Shown here piece by piece: positions 9,294 through 20,980 of a stretch of 42,432 nt of DNA; position 1 is the first letter of the stretch, and every line of letters starts with the position of its first letter. The notes below the pieces were generated by a model. That model was not told where the DNA came from. It saw only the letters and a program-made list of their open reading frames with translations, and made no database searches. The stretch is from Conidiobolus incongruus B7586 (taxonomy: Eukaryota > Entomophthoromycota > Entomophthoromycetes > Entomophthorales > Conidiobolaceae). Position numbers and translations under genes: made by a program. The stretch lies in NCBI GenBank assembly GCA_000697335.1, contig JNEM01014892.1, positions 1 through 42,432 of the forward strand, read 5' to 3'.

Positions 9294-11709
9294 ACTACTT
9301 CGCTCATATAATTACATTATATGTCAGCTACTGGTAATTTTGACAGAATATATAAATAATAATTGTAAATTTTATAGTATATATCGTTTGTCAATATAAC
9401 TAAAGTGATTAATAACTTAAATTATTCAATATGAAATGAGTGAGTAAAAATATTTGAATTCTAAAAAAAATTAAATATAGTATAAATACTCTATTCATTA
9501 TCAAAGCATTTTTAAATAATCATTTGTTTAGATATTATATTTTAACAAAAACTATATATTCTTTCAAAATTTTTATTAATTTGAAAAAAAAATTCAAAAT
9601 AATAAAATTTAATATTTATATCAAATAATATAATAAAAATATTTTTTAAACATATTATTTGAAACAAAAAATTGATGGTAATAATATTTATTTTATATAT
9701 GTTAATTTCACTGTAATCTAAGCTAATCTTTTTCAAATTCAATAAATTTTGAATAGTGAATAATATTTATTTCCAATCTGATTGGAAATTTTTATTAGAT
9801 ATCTAGCTTTTATTATTTAGAAAACTATAAAGTATTATTCATTATATATATTAGTATGCAATAATTATTAAAGCTATTTCTGATCAAATTAAGTTAGAGC
9901 TGATAGATAATTAGTTTTTATCAAATTAATATTCAATATCACTAGATAGAATCTAAGAATTATATAAATTTCCAAAACTAATTTTTAAGATATTTATTTA
10001 TAATAAATGAGAGAATTGATGAATAATGAAATTATTCCATTAATGAGTACAAACAAGTTTGTTTTTAGTAAGAATTTTTTTCTAAATGTTGACAGAAAGT
10101 ATAGAATTCAAGTTGATAAGTAATTAATAATAAAGGGTATTTTGTGAGTATAAATGACTGGATTTAAGTTAAAAAAATTCTCTAGAGCTTGAATGTAAAT
10201 TATATATAGTTAAAAAATTAAACTATTTTAAATTATAGAATGGTTTAAGAATTAATTTAAATTCAAATTTACATTTTGCCAAAATAAATAAAACTAGGTC
10301 AAAAATAATATGATTTTAAAAATTAATAACTTCCTTGGTTTTCAATTGCATAATTTTACACTAATGATAATTACTTAATTTTTTTACATAGGTTTTTATA
10401 ATTTATTTTCAAAATTCACTAGCAAATTTGAAATACTAATTTGAAATATTATTTTCTTCCTTAAATCTAATTTTTTAACTTATTAAAACAATTATAACCA
10501 GAAAGGTTTATAACTGATAAATATAGTGGATATGGTAACAAACAAATCTTTGATAATTTTTATTATATATAAAACTATTATTATTTAAAATAAATAGTTT
10601 TTTAACTAAATTTTTCTTGTGAATATCTAAAACATTAGTTTTTTAAAATTTAATATATTATTTACTATTATAGTTTATTTTGTTAGCAAAAATTAATGGA
10701 ATGATATATTATTAATATTAATATTAAATAATAATATTGAATAATAATATTAAATATTTTAAATTATCTTTATTTTCAGAATTTAATAATATTTTTGATT
10801 TTTCAACTCAGGTATTTTTTATTTATTAATAATATATTTATATATTAAAAGTGATAATTTATTTAATATAATGATTATTTGAGTATAGTAAGGCAAATCT
10901 TAAGTAACATAGATTTGTATTCATTTATTTTTTTATTTATTTGATCTTTAATCAAAATATAAGTTTTATATACTATAAATAAAATAATTAATTTTAGATA
11001 ATATATTAGAAAAATAATAATAAAGTTAATATTAAAATATAAAGATTATGCTAGTTTTGATACTATAGTATTTAATTGTTATTTGAAATATTTCTTAATT
11101 TTATTTATATTTCTTTAGTTAGTTATAGATTTAAGAGAGCTTAAATAAGATAAGTACTTTAAGTTAGATTTTTTAAGTTGATTAAATTAGTTTACAATAT
11201 TACACATTTAAAACCTTTTGCCATCAGGTACTATTTGGAGATTTTTATTAATGATCAATATATAATGTTTTGTATAATATGATATTTTTATAATTGCTTT
11301 TTATTTAACTCATATAAAATTTGAAATTTTCTGGTTTTCATTTAATTTATATTTATTGAAATTCTCCTAGAAAGCAATATTATATATACAGTGAATATAA
11401 TGAATTATTAGATCACTTAATATCATTTTAAATAATACTAAAATTAAGGTGAATAATTATGATTCATAAAATAACATTTGATTTAAGTATATGAAATTAT
11501 TTTTGAAACACTGGATATATTTGTTAACAAGGTGGTACAATTTTAATTTCTATTTTCCTTTTAAAAACAATATTTTAGTGGCCTATTTTATTAATTCAAA
11601 ATTTGGAATTATTGGATAATTATTTAAAAATTTTTCATATATCTTAAAAAATGTAAATAAATATTTCGAATAAAGATGTTTAAGTATTAAAATGAAGCTT
11701 GGTTGAGCA
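9294..11709. other. Intergenic spacer, no gene supported
   Basis: About 2.4 kb of AT-rich sequence. Between about 10400 and 11200 it becomes poorer in CpA and may hold a worn repeat, but no family could be supported. Short open frames here are AT-rich chance frames without homologous motifs. Confidence 0.45.
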
Positions 11710-13445
11710 GGTTTCTGGACTATCTGGATCTCGAGTCAAAAATAAGATTATTTTTTCTATTTTTCATCGTATTCAGGACGCGATTCGAAGTTATAGTGGG
11801 AAGATTCAAAGGATCTGATCACGGTGTTGTTACATTTCATAAATTGGTTACTAGGAACCAAAAAGTAGCATCGATGTATGGACAACTGGATGCTGAAATG
11901 TTGTATTGTTTCTTAGCTTAATAGAGTTCTGTCCACTTAGATCATTCCACCGCTTCATCTTTTTATTATGGTTAGAGTAATACTAGCTTAAGTCTTGGAT
12001 TCGGTAATACTCTACATCAATCTTATATACATAAAATTTTGGACTTATTTTAACTTATGTAGTAATGAGAGAAGCAAAAATAACTCTATGGATAGTATTT
12101 TGAGATGTCTTTTGACCATCATCGTACTAAAATTTGAATTCATCAGGTTGGATATGATCATAAAGATAAGAAATAACGATATGCGAATATATTTTGACAG
12201 TTTAATGAAAAAACGAATTTTTGATGACAATCAGTATTTTCAAACAGAGAGAAAGTGAATAAACTTTGATAACTTTCTATTATGCATTTTGAAATTTTTT
12301 AATTAGCCCAAATGACTATTCCACTAAAATACTTATTTCCTAGATTTAAAAATAGCCAACAAAATATTAATAGCATAGATAATTATTCGGTTTAATTTCC
12401 CTGCAAACGCAATAATAATGTGAAAAAATATTTAAATTTTCCAAAGATGTTTAATTTATATTCTGACTTTTACTAATTCTGTCTATCCGCAAGAAGAAAA
12501 ATTATAACCTCTTTTCTTTGCAAAACATAAGTTAAGGGAAAGACGAAGCCAAAAAATGCAATAATTATTTGGAATTAGATAAAATTTGTGTATATTTGAT
12601 TCATTAAAATTTATACATCAAGTTATATAAAAAATAGAAAATATTGAATAAATTGGAGAATATTTAAAAGAATTATCGGTTTAAAAAATGTCTATAAAAA
12701 TAACTATAATTGTCAATATTATGAATTTTATCCATAAAACTCTTATTATTGATATTTTGCTCATGTACTCGTTGTCAAATTCATACAAATTATTTGTAAA
12801 TAAAATTATTTTTGATGATCACATTTGGTCTTATTTTTATATACATGATTATAAAGAAAATTGCAAATAATAGTTATTTTCATTCTTTCAACATTAGGTT
12901 TAAGAGGTATTGTTATTTAAGCTCTAGTAAACTAGTATTATTTTCAATTAAATAATGAAAAAGACATGCTTTTAATAAATGGAAACGTATTAATTTTTCT
13001 AAAAAATTAATTCAAAATTTTATATTTTGTAAACTATTCAAATGTATATTAATATATTAGTTCGATATCTATAATAATTAAATTCTAAATTTCAATAGAC
13101 TACAGTATAACTTGAAACTTTGAATAAATATTAGGTAAATAATGATGATCCAAATTAAAGAGATTGTGAATAGGAATCTTAAAAATTTTATGTCTAATTT
13201 TTACAGTACCAGAGAATATAAATGTAGCTAAATAATTCAAATTTTTTCCTTTTTGGAAGCATCGTTGGGAGTTTTGATTATGGTACTGAAATATTATTTG
13301 GCAATATTGAACCACATGCTGATAATATTAAATGGACTAAACTCACAACTCAACCATTCATACTCCAAACTATATTTCTAAGCTAATTATTTCTTAAAGC
13401 TAATATCAGAACAAAGGCAACCGAGAGTAGAAATTAAAATTGCAG
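11710..13445 (-). pseudogene. Ancient, heavily decayed acid sphingomyelinase-like fossil
   Basis: No reading frame survives, but DNA words line up in order with the intact gene at 16390-18264 over nearly its whole length. Near 11715-11750 it matches the C-terminal NLRAS region, near 11855-11880 the segment reading AAAGTAGCAT.GATGTA, and near 12095-12160 the segment around the GHTHHDE metal site. Near 12210-12260 the GACAATCAG...ATAAACTTT words match the segment around SHIPP. Near 13180-13310 it matches the saposin start, and near 13340-13370 the CAACCATTCA words match the segment just after the signal peptide. Breaks are many. Its decay is far greater than that of the fossil at 25370-27088, so it is the oldest copy in the window. 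Orientation and length fit a former tandem member of the sphingomyelinase cluster. A chance match is unlikely given the conserved order, though the central part near 12640-13090 aligns poorly. Confidence 0.7.
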
Positions 13446-16361
13446 ATATAATTTAAGTAAACAATTAATAAAAAATGTTGAATAACAAAAATCATAATCA
13501 AAATAAATATTAATATAAATAATAATCCAAGAAAAGTTTATTTCAGCTACACCTCTCAATTTAATTTTATTATTTTAAATATTTTTTATTAACCTATATT
13601 TATTTGATAATACTATGAATTCTACTGGAATAATTCTGTTCTTTTTGAATTTTTGCTTTTATTAAATTAATAAATATTTATTATTGATAATTGTTTTTTT
13701 TGGTTTGAAAATTGTTGTAAAATTCCATTGTTTACAGTTCCATAGGTTTCAGGATGGCTAGAATTTATATTGGAATTCATATCATTGGAAGTCATTTTTA
13801 TAAAAGGATAAAATATAAAGATTTGATTGACAGTAACATTAAATAATATATTTGAACTCTAAGAGTGATAGGGAGCCCTTTATTACCAAAAAAATAACAT
13901 GTATTTATATTATGAAAAATGCAACTAAAATACTAGTTGCAGCTAATCAAAGCATCATTTATTAACAAGAACATGACTTCTCTTTTAGATACATATGTTC
14001 AACAAAAATTATTCAGATATTAAAATTTATAGAGATATTTATTTTATATAAACTTAAGTAAATATTAATTATAAGTCGAATTATGAATATTTATTGCAAT
14101 GTAATATATAAAATATTTAAGCTGTCAATTGGCTATTTTAGTTTAGATTAAGAAAATATTTTGGATTTTATCATAATTATTAAAGAGTTCAATATATTCA
14201 ATTTTTTGCTAAAGTTGAAGTATTTGTTTACCCAATAGAGCTTAATAAGATAAAGCAACTAATAATAGAATATTAAATAATGAGAATATATTTTAATATG
14301 CATAATATAGAATTAAACATATTATAATACATCCAAAAATAGCTGAATATTCTCAATAATTGATTTATCATAATACTATTTCCTTAAAGGACCTTAATTA
14401 TACATGAACTTTTATTTCAAGTGTAATAGAATTATTTCAAGTTAAAAAACTACATCAATAATTAATTAAATCTAACTCATTAAAGCGCTTTGAGGTTATG
14501 TATTTTAATATTAATACTTGATTGTACATATTTTATTATTGTATATATTGAAATATCTAGTTAGTGTGATGTCTTTATCAGTAATTAATTATTACTTAAT
14601 AGAAATATCTTAAAAATATCCATTGTCTCACTATTCTATTAAAATATATAATATTTACTATTATATTTTATTCCAGAGAGTAAAACCAAAGCATTTTTCA
14701 ATATGCAATGCTTTTTATAGTATTGTAGTTAAGTATATTTTCTTATTTTGGAATCAAATTTTTTTCAAATATTTAAATCCAAATTTTATTTTCATTAATT
14801 AAGAAAATCTTTTATTATGTTATATTTAATAAATTAGATTATTAACAATAATAATGGTGGTTAATAGCCAAAATCAAGTTTTTATCATTTTGAAAAATTT
14901 TTTAGTTCTATAAAATATTTTCTAAAATTTTTAATATTGATATCCAAAAGAGTATGAAATAGTAAAATTGAAAGAATTTTTGATAAATATTAATATTAAT
15001 TAAAATATTAAATAATAATAAAATACTAAAATTTAAAATAAATTTAGTTTTTAACACATGATATTTAATATAAAGTGATTAATATATAATTAATATTTTT
15101 TTATTTTTAATAACGCTTTGCTACTATGTTAATAATCTTCAAACATATAGAAAATAGTTTTTTTATTTAAAACCTAAATTTAATATTATACAGAGTAATT
15201 AAATTTATTTAAATCAATTTTTTTCTTTATATTTTTGACTACTTAAAGCAATGATTATAATATAGGTAGTGATATAATAAGATTTTACATATGGTAATTT
15301 GTTTATATATAATATCTTTATTATCTGATATATTTTGTAATTATTATTTAAAATAATTAATGTATTGAATGAAAAATAATGACACTAATTAAAAAAATTA
15401 TATTTAAACATTATAAGCCATCATAATAAATAGTATTTATTTTTAAATATAAAACTAAGTTAATAGAATTGTTAAAAGTTATTTTAGCTTAATTTGATAT
15501 TTGGTTTTATTTCTAAATAAAAAAATATATAAAAAGGTTCAAAGTTTATTTATTGAAATGATTGAATATAAGAGTGTTCTTTATTAAGATTTATATAACT
15601 TGAATTAAACTATCTATTTTCTAAATCTTTGTTAATTTAAATACTAATTTTATGGTTTTATTAATTAATCCAAGTTGGAACTTTACTATATAAAATATAC
15701 TTATATAGTTAATATTAAAATATATTGATAAATCTTTAATTAGAATAAAGAGGTTTTAGTTCAGTATAGTTTATTATATTATTAATAAATGATAAAATAA
15801 CAATTAATTTGTAGATTTAATAAAATTTTAAATGACATCATTTCTAGCTTTAAAAGGAAAAATTTAGCAATAAATGGTAGTTTTAGATAAAGTACTATTT
15901 TCATAAGCTGCTTGGAAATCTTAAATAAGTATGATTGAATTTTAATAATATTAAAATAAAAGGCTTTTGATTATTATTAATTAATTACAATTGTATAAAT
16001 TGAATATTAAATATTCAAGATATTTTAATGAAGCAATGTATATATAGTTTGATGATATTAATTCTGCTATAGCATTATATTTATAATTTATTCTTTAAAA
16101 TCAAAAATATAATGCGAAAATCAACAAATATTTTCCATTTCTTTTTTGCTTAAAATTAACTCAACTATCAATCTTGATTGAAATATTCATTTCAAATGTA
16201 GAAGCTATTAAACACTTGCAATTTTAGTAGCAGCAATCATACTCTATTTTCATATATAGATTATAGCTTTTAAACCCAGAAATATATATATAATTACAGA
16301 TTTGATTTTAAAAATATTGTAAAGTTCTAGTTATTAGATAGTTATACTATACTATGATTCC
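13446..16361. other. Intergenic spacer, nothing recognised
   Basis: Nearly 3 kb of AT-rich sequence between the oldest fossil and the first intact sphingomyelinase gene. No coding stretch, repeat with paired ends or RNA gene was found. Confidence 0.5.
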
Positions 16362-16367
16362 TTTATT
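16362..16367 (-). terminator. AATAAA poly(A) signal of the 16390-18264 gene
   Basis: AATAAA on the minus strand 23 bases after the stop, matching the 24-base spacing in the paralogue at 20981. Confidence 0.5.
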
Positions 16368-16389
16368 AAATATCTAAATTAGATATATA

Positions 16390-18264
16390 TTAATATTCAA
16401 AATTGAGGGTAGCATCACAAACTTCTCTACTATTACTAGCTCTCAAATTGCAAATAACATCCTTTTTACATTGATCATCACATCCTGGGTGTAATCCAGA
16501 ATTCTTGTAACGGAAATTCTTGAAATGTTCGAAGGAAGTATTATCTCTTTCTAATAGCTCGGTAACTTCATGCCAGAAAGTAGCATTGATGTAGGGTCCA
16601 TTGGAAGATGGGACCTTGAAAGTATTCTTGGCAGTATAAAGCTCTTCCCAAACAGGTCCGTTGGTCCAAGTGTGCTTATTGTTGAGATTAGCATAGTATT
16701 GGGTAAAGTCCTTAACTTGATAGTTGTCAGCGTCGACAGTGTATACACGGAAACCAGGGTTCATCTTGACGTGGGTGGTAATAGAAGGGGCAATAAAACT
16801 GTTGGCAATAGCATTTTGAGAGTTCTTGGGACCATCCAAATAGTATAATTCAAACTCATCATGATGAGTATGTCCATAGAATTGAGCAATAATGACGTGA
16901 GAATAAGCTTTAACAATCTTGTTCCAAGCTCTAGAGAACTTTTGGTAACAGTCAGCATTAGCAGGAGGAATATGAGAAGTGATATAAACTTTAGATCCAG
17001 TACGTTCAGCATCTTTGAGTTCTTGGATAGCCCAAGAAAGCATACCATTAGGATCAGAGTTTTCTGGATCGAGAAGTAACCAAACATTGTATGAGTAGCA
17101 AAAATTGTTGTTAAGGACAAGGATCTTGAGTTTATCATTGTGCTTAATGGAATAATAACCAGATTTCTTGAGAGTATCTAAAGAACTTCCAGGAAGCCAT
17201 TCCTTCCATTCATTGGCAATAAATTCATATAAATCATATCCCTTTTCTTTTCCGGATCCAAGGATTGGGAAGAGGTTAGAGGGAACAGATTCATGATTAC
17301 CAATTACAGGATAGAATTTGGTAGTTTTAGAGTCAATATATGTATCCAATAGTTTATAAGCTGCATGTTCGGTAGCTTTAGAATGCTCAGAAGTTTCTCT
17401 GAAAGCATCATGGGCTGGAATATCTCCAGTGAAAAGAACCATATCGAAATGTTCCTTCTTGTGCATGTCACCGATATATTGTAACATAGATTGGAGAGTG
17501 GGTAAAGGCATATCACATTTGTATTCACCCCATTTACTAGCAGGCTTCTTGATGACATCGGGGTTCTCATCATCAACATTGGAATCCTTTTGACAACAGA
17601 TAGCGCGACCACAATCAGATTCAGATCCCTCAACATAGTCAGAGTCGTAATGGAAATCGGTTAAGTGAAGAATCTTCAATTCTTTACCACTAGGGCTAGG
17701 GGCGTGCGTGCGCTTGGGAGCAGGAAGATCCCAGTGAGAATCGGGGAGCTCAGGATGGGGACAAGCACGAACAAGATGGAAACAAGCCAATTCACCAATA
17801 TATTCTTTGTCAAAGTCCATGTCATGAATCACTTCCAAATAAGATGGACCATAGCGGTCGACATAGCCATCACACTCAGTAGCGGGACGACCAGCAAGTT
17901 TACAACCGGCACTGAAACCTTTTAATAGCATATTATGGGTAAAGGGAATATGAGTCAAAGTGTGGATACTGTGCATTAAAATGTCACAAGCTTTGCAGGT
18001 AGCTTTAGCCTTGATATCAGAGAAGAGAGGAGCGAAAACATCGACAATACCGAACTTTTCGCCACTACGAACAATATCGGTTCTGTTTTCTTTAACCGCT
18101 TGAACGTATTCATTGGTGAGTCTGGACCACTCTTGAACATTGTTAATGTTAGTGAAGTCGGTGCCCATCCATTCGGAACCCAAGTAAATATCTTCTTTCT
18201 TTTGCTGAGCAGCTACAGCAGGCAAAAAAGTAGCCAATACTAAAGACCAGAGTTTCAAATGCAT
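16390..18264 (-). CDS. Secreted acid sphingomyelinase-like phosphodiesterase with saposin domain (copy A), 624 aa
   Basis: Acid sphingomyelinases hydrolyse sphingomyelin to ceramide and phosphocholine; relatives may take other phosphodiesters. The order is signal peptide (1-19), a pro-region, and a saposin-B domain (about 86-169) with all six cysteines (90, 93, 121, 131, 161, 168). A proline-rich linker (about 178-192) and a calcineurin-like metallophosphoesterase domain (about 195-500) follow. The two-metal site is complete: D203 and H205 in LTDFHYD, D281 in FTGD, N323 and H324 in GNHE, H431 in SHIPP, H465 and H467 in GHTHHDE. A cysteine-rich C-terminal domain follows, as in animal acid sphingomyelinases, and the length is typical of the family. 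N-glycosylation sites occur at N60, N560 and N575. There are no introns and no membrane anchor, so the enzyme is probably secreted. A TATAAATATATC box lies about 50 bases upstream. It shares near-identical tracts with copy B at 20981. Confidence 0.93.
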   Translation of the reverse strand: MHLKLWSLVLATFLPAVAAQQKKEDIYLGSEWMGTDFTNINNVQEWSRLTNEYVQAVKENRTDIVRSGEKFGIVDVFAPLFSDIKAKATCKACDILMHSIHTLTHIPFTHNMLLKGFSAGCKLAGRPATECDGYVDRYGPSYLEVIHDMDFDKEYIGELACFHLVRACPHPELPDSHWDLPAPKRTHAPSPSGKELKILHLTDFHYDSDYVEGSESDCGRAICCQKDSNVDDENPDVIKKPASKWGEYKCDMPLPTLQSMLQYIGDMHKKEHFDMVLFTGDIPAHDAFRETSEHSKATEHAAYKLLDTYIDSKTTKFYPVIGNHESVPSNLFPILGSGKEKGYDLYEFIANEWKEWLPGSSLDTLKKSGYYSIKHNDKLKILVLNNNFCYSYNVWLLLDPENSDPNGMLSWAIQELKDAERTGSKVYITSHIPPANADCYQKFSRAWNKIVKAYSHVIIAQFYGHTHHDEFELYYLDGPKNSQNAIANSFIAPSITTHVKMNPGFRVYTVDADNYQVKDFTQYYANLNNKHTWTNGPVWEELYTAKNTFKVPSSNGPYINATFWHEVTELLERDNTSFEHFKNFRYKNSGLHPGCDDQCKKDVICNLRASNSREVCDATLNFEY

Positions 18265-18310
18265 TGTTATTACTTAGTCTTAATAATGAGAACATATGAT
18301 AGCTCTTCAT

Positions 18311-18322
18311 GATATATTTATA
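18311..18322 (-). promoter_or_regulatory. TATA-like box of copy A
   Basis: TATAAATATATC on the minus strand, about 50 bases before the start codon at 18264. Confidence 0.45.
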
Positions 18323-20065
18323 CAGAAATACAACACATATTTTTTTGCAATGTTGATATGAACTTTTTTCAGTTAAGTATTGATATTCACATTGAACAAA
18401 TTTCTTGTAACATTAAACTAAAAATATATTAAATTTATCCTACTCTGTATATTATATTGAATTGATAGTTATTTTAATTGCAAAAAAATATAGTAATATT
18501 TTTAAAGGTATATGTCAAGACATAGATAGGTATTTTTTCTGATAAAAATTTTATAAACATAACGTAGATAAATGACAATTAGGTCAGTTCTATTAAATCT
18601 ATTAAACTAATCTTTTAATTTCATGATTTTATCAATGATAAATAATCGTGAATTATTAATTGGTCAGAAATTGATAAAACGTCACAATTTACATACTCAT
18701 AAATTCTTGTTTAATTTCGCTATTAAAGATTTTATCAATCTCAAGTTTGATATATTAATTTTTTGATTCCAACCCCTATTATATTAAATATAGTTATTTA
18801 CACTATACTTTCTGCTTAGAAATAATTGTTATATATGTATTTACCACAGTACAAATAAAATGAGAATTTATATTTATATTCAATAGAAATTTTTTTGAAT
18901 ATTTTATAAGGTCTAGGAAATTGATACAATATATCTAGAATATTTAAATATATTTAATATGTAATAATTTACAGACCAAATTCATTTTCTGATATGTATT
19001 AAACCTATCAGCTATTCATGGAATTCAAAATATTTTCTATTAAATGTAAAAACACTTAATGATATATGCAATATCAATTTATATTGAAATCCCAATTTGT
19101 ATATTATTTCGAATTTTAATATAACAATCTAGAATCAAATGTTGAGATTGGTCAATATTTTATGTCATTTATTATATAATAATACATAAATATTTTTTAA
19201 GGATCAAATATAGTACAAATTGATTTCCACGTGTATTGATTGATTAGAATTCGAATATTTCAATTTCACAAATTTGATAGAATTCTCATGAATTGAGTTC
19301 AACCAATAGTTATCAACAATTATACCATGTAATTGTCAATAGAATATAATAATATTAATGAAAAAAAGGTAAATATAGTATTGATTTTATGTATAATTTT
19401 TTTCAGTATATAATTTTTTACTTTAAAGCTAATATATAGCTCAATATTATAATATTTAGTCATTGAAAATATATATCACTTTGTGAAACTCCCAATTTTA
19501 TAATCAAAATGTAATATTGGATTTAATAACTTGAAAAAAATTGTGATTTATAAACAATTTTGATTTCTGTTATGTAGTAAGTAAAGAATTTCATTAAATG
19601 CTATAATCAAATATTATAACCACAATAATATTAAATAATTATATATTTCTTGCTGTATTCAAGCTATTATATATTTTTGCTAAAGATTTAAAAGCGAATT
19701 ACAAATTTTCAAATTATCACTACATGTTGTTCTAAATTGTATTGATGCTAATGATAGTATGGATTCCTTGATTATATAGACTATGGATGCAATAATATTA
19801 TTATAAATAATATTTTGAAAAAATTTAGTAGATATTCATCTAATTTTCGTACAACTTATTCTCGATTCTGAATAATTATATTAATCAATTTGTTTCAAAT
19901 TAATGTTAATTGGATTGGATATTTTACAAATTGCTGATGTAACTGGACAAATAATGAGATTCTTGCTTGTATTGAACAGTGTAAAATTTTTCTGATGAAT
20001 ATTGTGACACTGGGAAGTGATATCAATTTATCTATGATATTTTATATTAATATACGACTCCTGAC
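18323..20065. other. Intergenic spacer, nothing recognised
   Basis: AT-rich spacer upstream of copy A. The word TTTTATCAAT recurs in both orientations near 18628, 18670 and 18730, but in this base composition that is not convincing. No gene was found. Confidence 0.45.
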
Positions 20066-20413
20066 ATTGAATAATTGCAACAATTATACAAGTTTCAGAT
20101 TTTGTCAACAATTTCAAAAATCACACGTCCATAAGTAATTAATTGGAAATTGAATCACAATATTAGTTTGTACAAGTTTTTTGGAAATAATAATACTTAA
20201 TGAAAAATATCGTAAGGGCAATAAATACAGGTTGTTAGATTCAATGAGTCAAAATTTGATATGTATATATATATATATATATAGATAAGAATATAATTTC
20301 AAAAGAAGAGGATACAGAAAAGTTCGCTCTGAGATTGTGGGTTGATACTGAAATTTAATCATTGACTCTCCTGGTGAAATCTGAAACTTGTAAAATTGTT
20401 GCAGTTATTCAAT
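20066..20413. mobile_element. MITE-like element with 37-base terminal inverted repeats
   Basis: The left arm 20066-20102 (beginning ATTGAATAATTGCAAC) and the right arm 20377-20413 (ending GTTGCAGTTATTCAAT) are reverse complements with two mismatches in 37 bases. The 348-base unit has no open frame of note and contains an interior (TA)10 tract at 20264-20283. Short length, long inverted ends and no coding capacity fit a miniature inverted-repeat transposable element. No target duplication is obvious next to the arms, so the superfamily cannot be assigned. A large hairpin of other origin is the alternative. It lies between copies A and B, about 0.57 kb downstream of copy B. Confidence 0.6.
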
Positions 20414-20951
20414 ATCCGAAGTTGCAGTAAATGAGAGTTATAATTGAATATTTGCATTAAATCATAAGTAAATTTAATATTATTCAGAATATAAATTAAA
20501 AAATGAGTTTGACAATGGTATTACAATCTCAAGGATCCTGTAAACTTTTTAATTAATACAGATATATTTAATAATTCAAGCACTTAACACATTGATATTA
20601 CAATTAGGTATCTATAGGATATAAACATAAATTATCAAAATATTCTATTAATTTCGCCAATCATAAGTTTTTATAATTATAGGTTACCCCATATTGTAAA
20701 ATTGACATATTACATATCCCCAAAATAGTTTTTTAAATTTTGAAATATAAAATATTATATACCAAAATTTGGTTTAATATATATTCAATAAATTTTAAAA
20801 TATAAAGTTGTTTAATTGTTTGTTTATTGAACATTAAAAACAAGGATTTAGATTATACTTTTTGACACTTAAATTATTTTTTAAGCCCAAAATTTTTGAC
20901 AGATGTTTTAATTGAATTATATTACTATTTCTGGAATATGGATAATAAGAA
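20414..20951. other. Intergenic spacer downstream of copy B
   Basis: AT-rich sequence without a gene. Only the poly(A) signal of copy B is recognisable at its end. Confidence 0.45.
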
Positions 20952-20957
20952 TTTATT
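20952..20957 (-). terminator. AATAAA poly(A) signal of copy B
   Basis: AATAAA on the minus strand 24 bases after the stop of copy B, the same arrangement as in copy A. Confidence 0.5.
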
Positions 20958-20980
20958 ATAAATAATTTAATATCGTAAAA

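Noticed and set aside
9542-9742. A 66-codon open frame on the minus strand.
   Set aside because: It is made almost only of I, N, K, F and L codons, as expected from AT-rich non-coding DNA, and has no motif or paralogue.
10400-11400. Possible worn reverse-transcriptase-like words on the plus strand in a CpA-poorer stretch.
   Set aside because: The resemblance is limited to a few short words in different frames and could be chance in such AT-rich sequence. No LTR or other boundary was found.
12688-12870. A 60-codon open frame on the plus strand inside the old fossil.
   Set aside because: It runs against the strand of the fossil and has no recognisable domain. It is best explained as chance.
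16570-16848. Long antisense open frames within copies A, B and C, for example 92 codons here and at 21161-21439.
   Set aside because: They lie opposite well-conserved coding sequence and are kept only because the sense strand is conserved or converted. They have no signals of their own.
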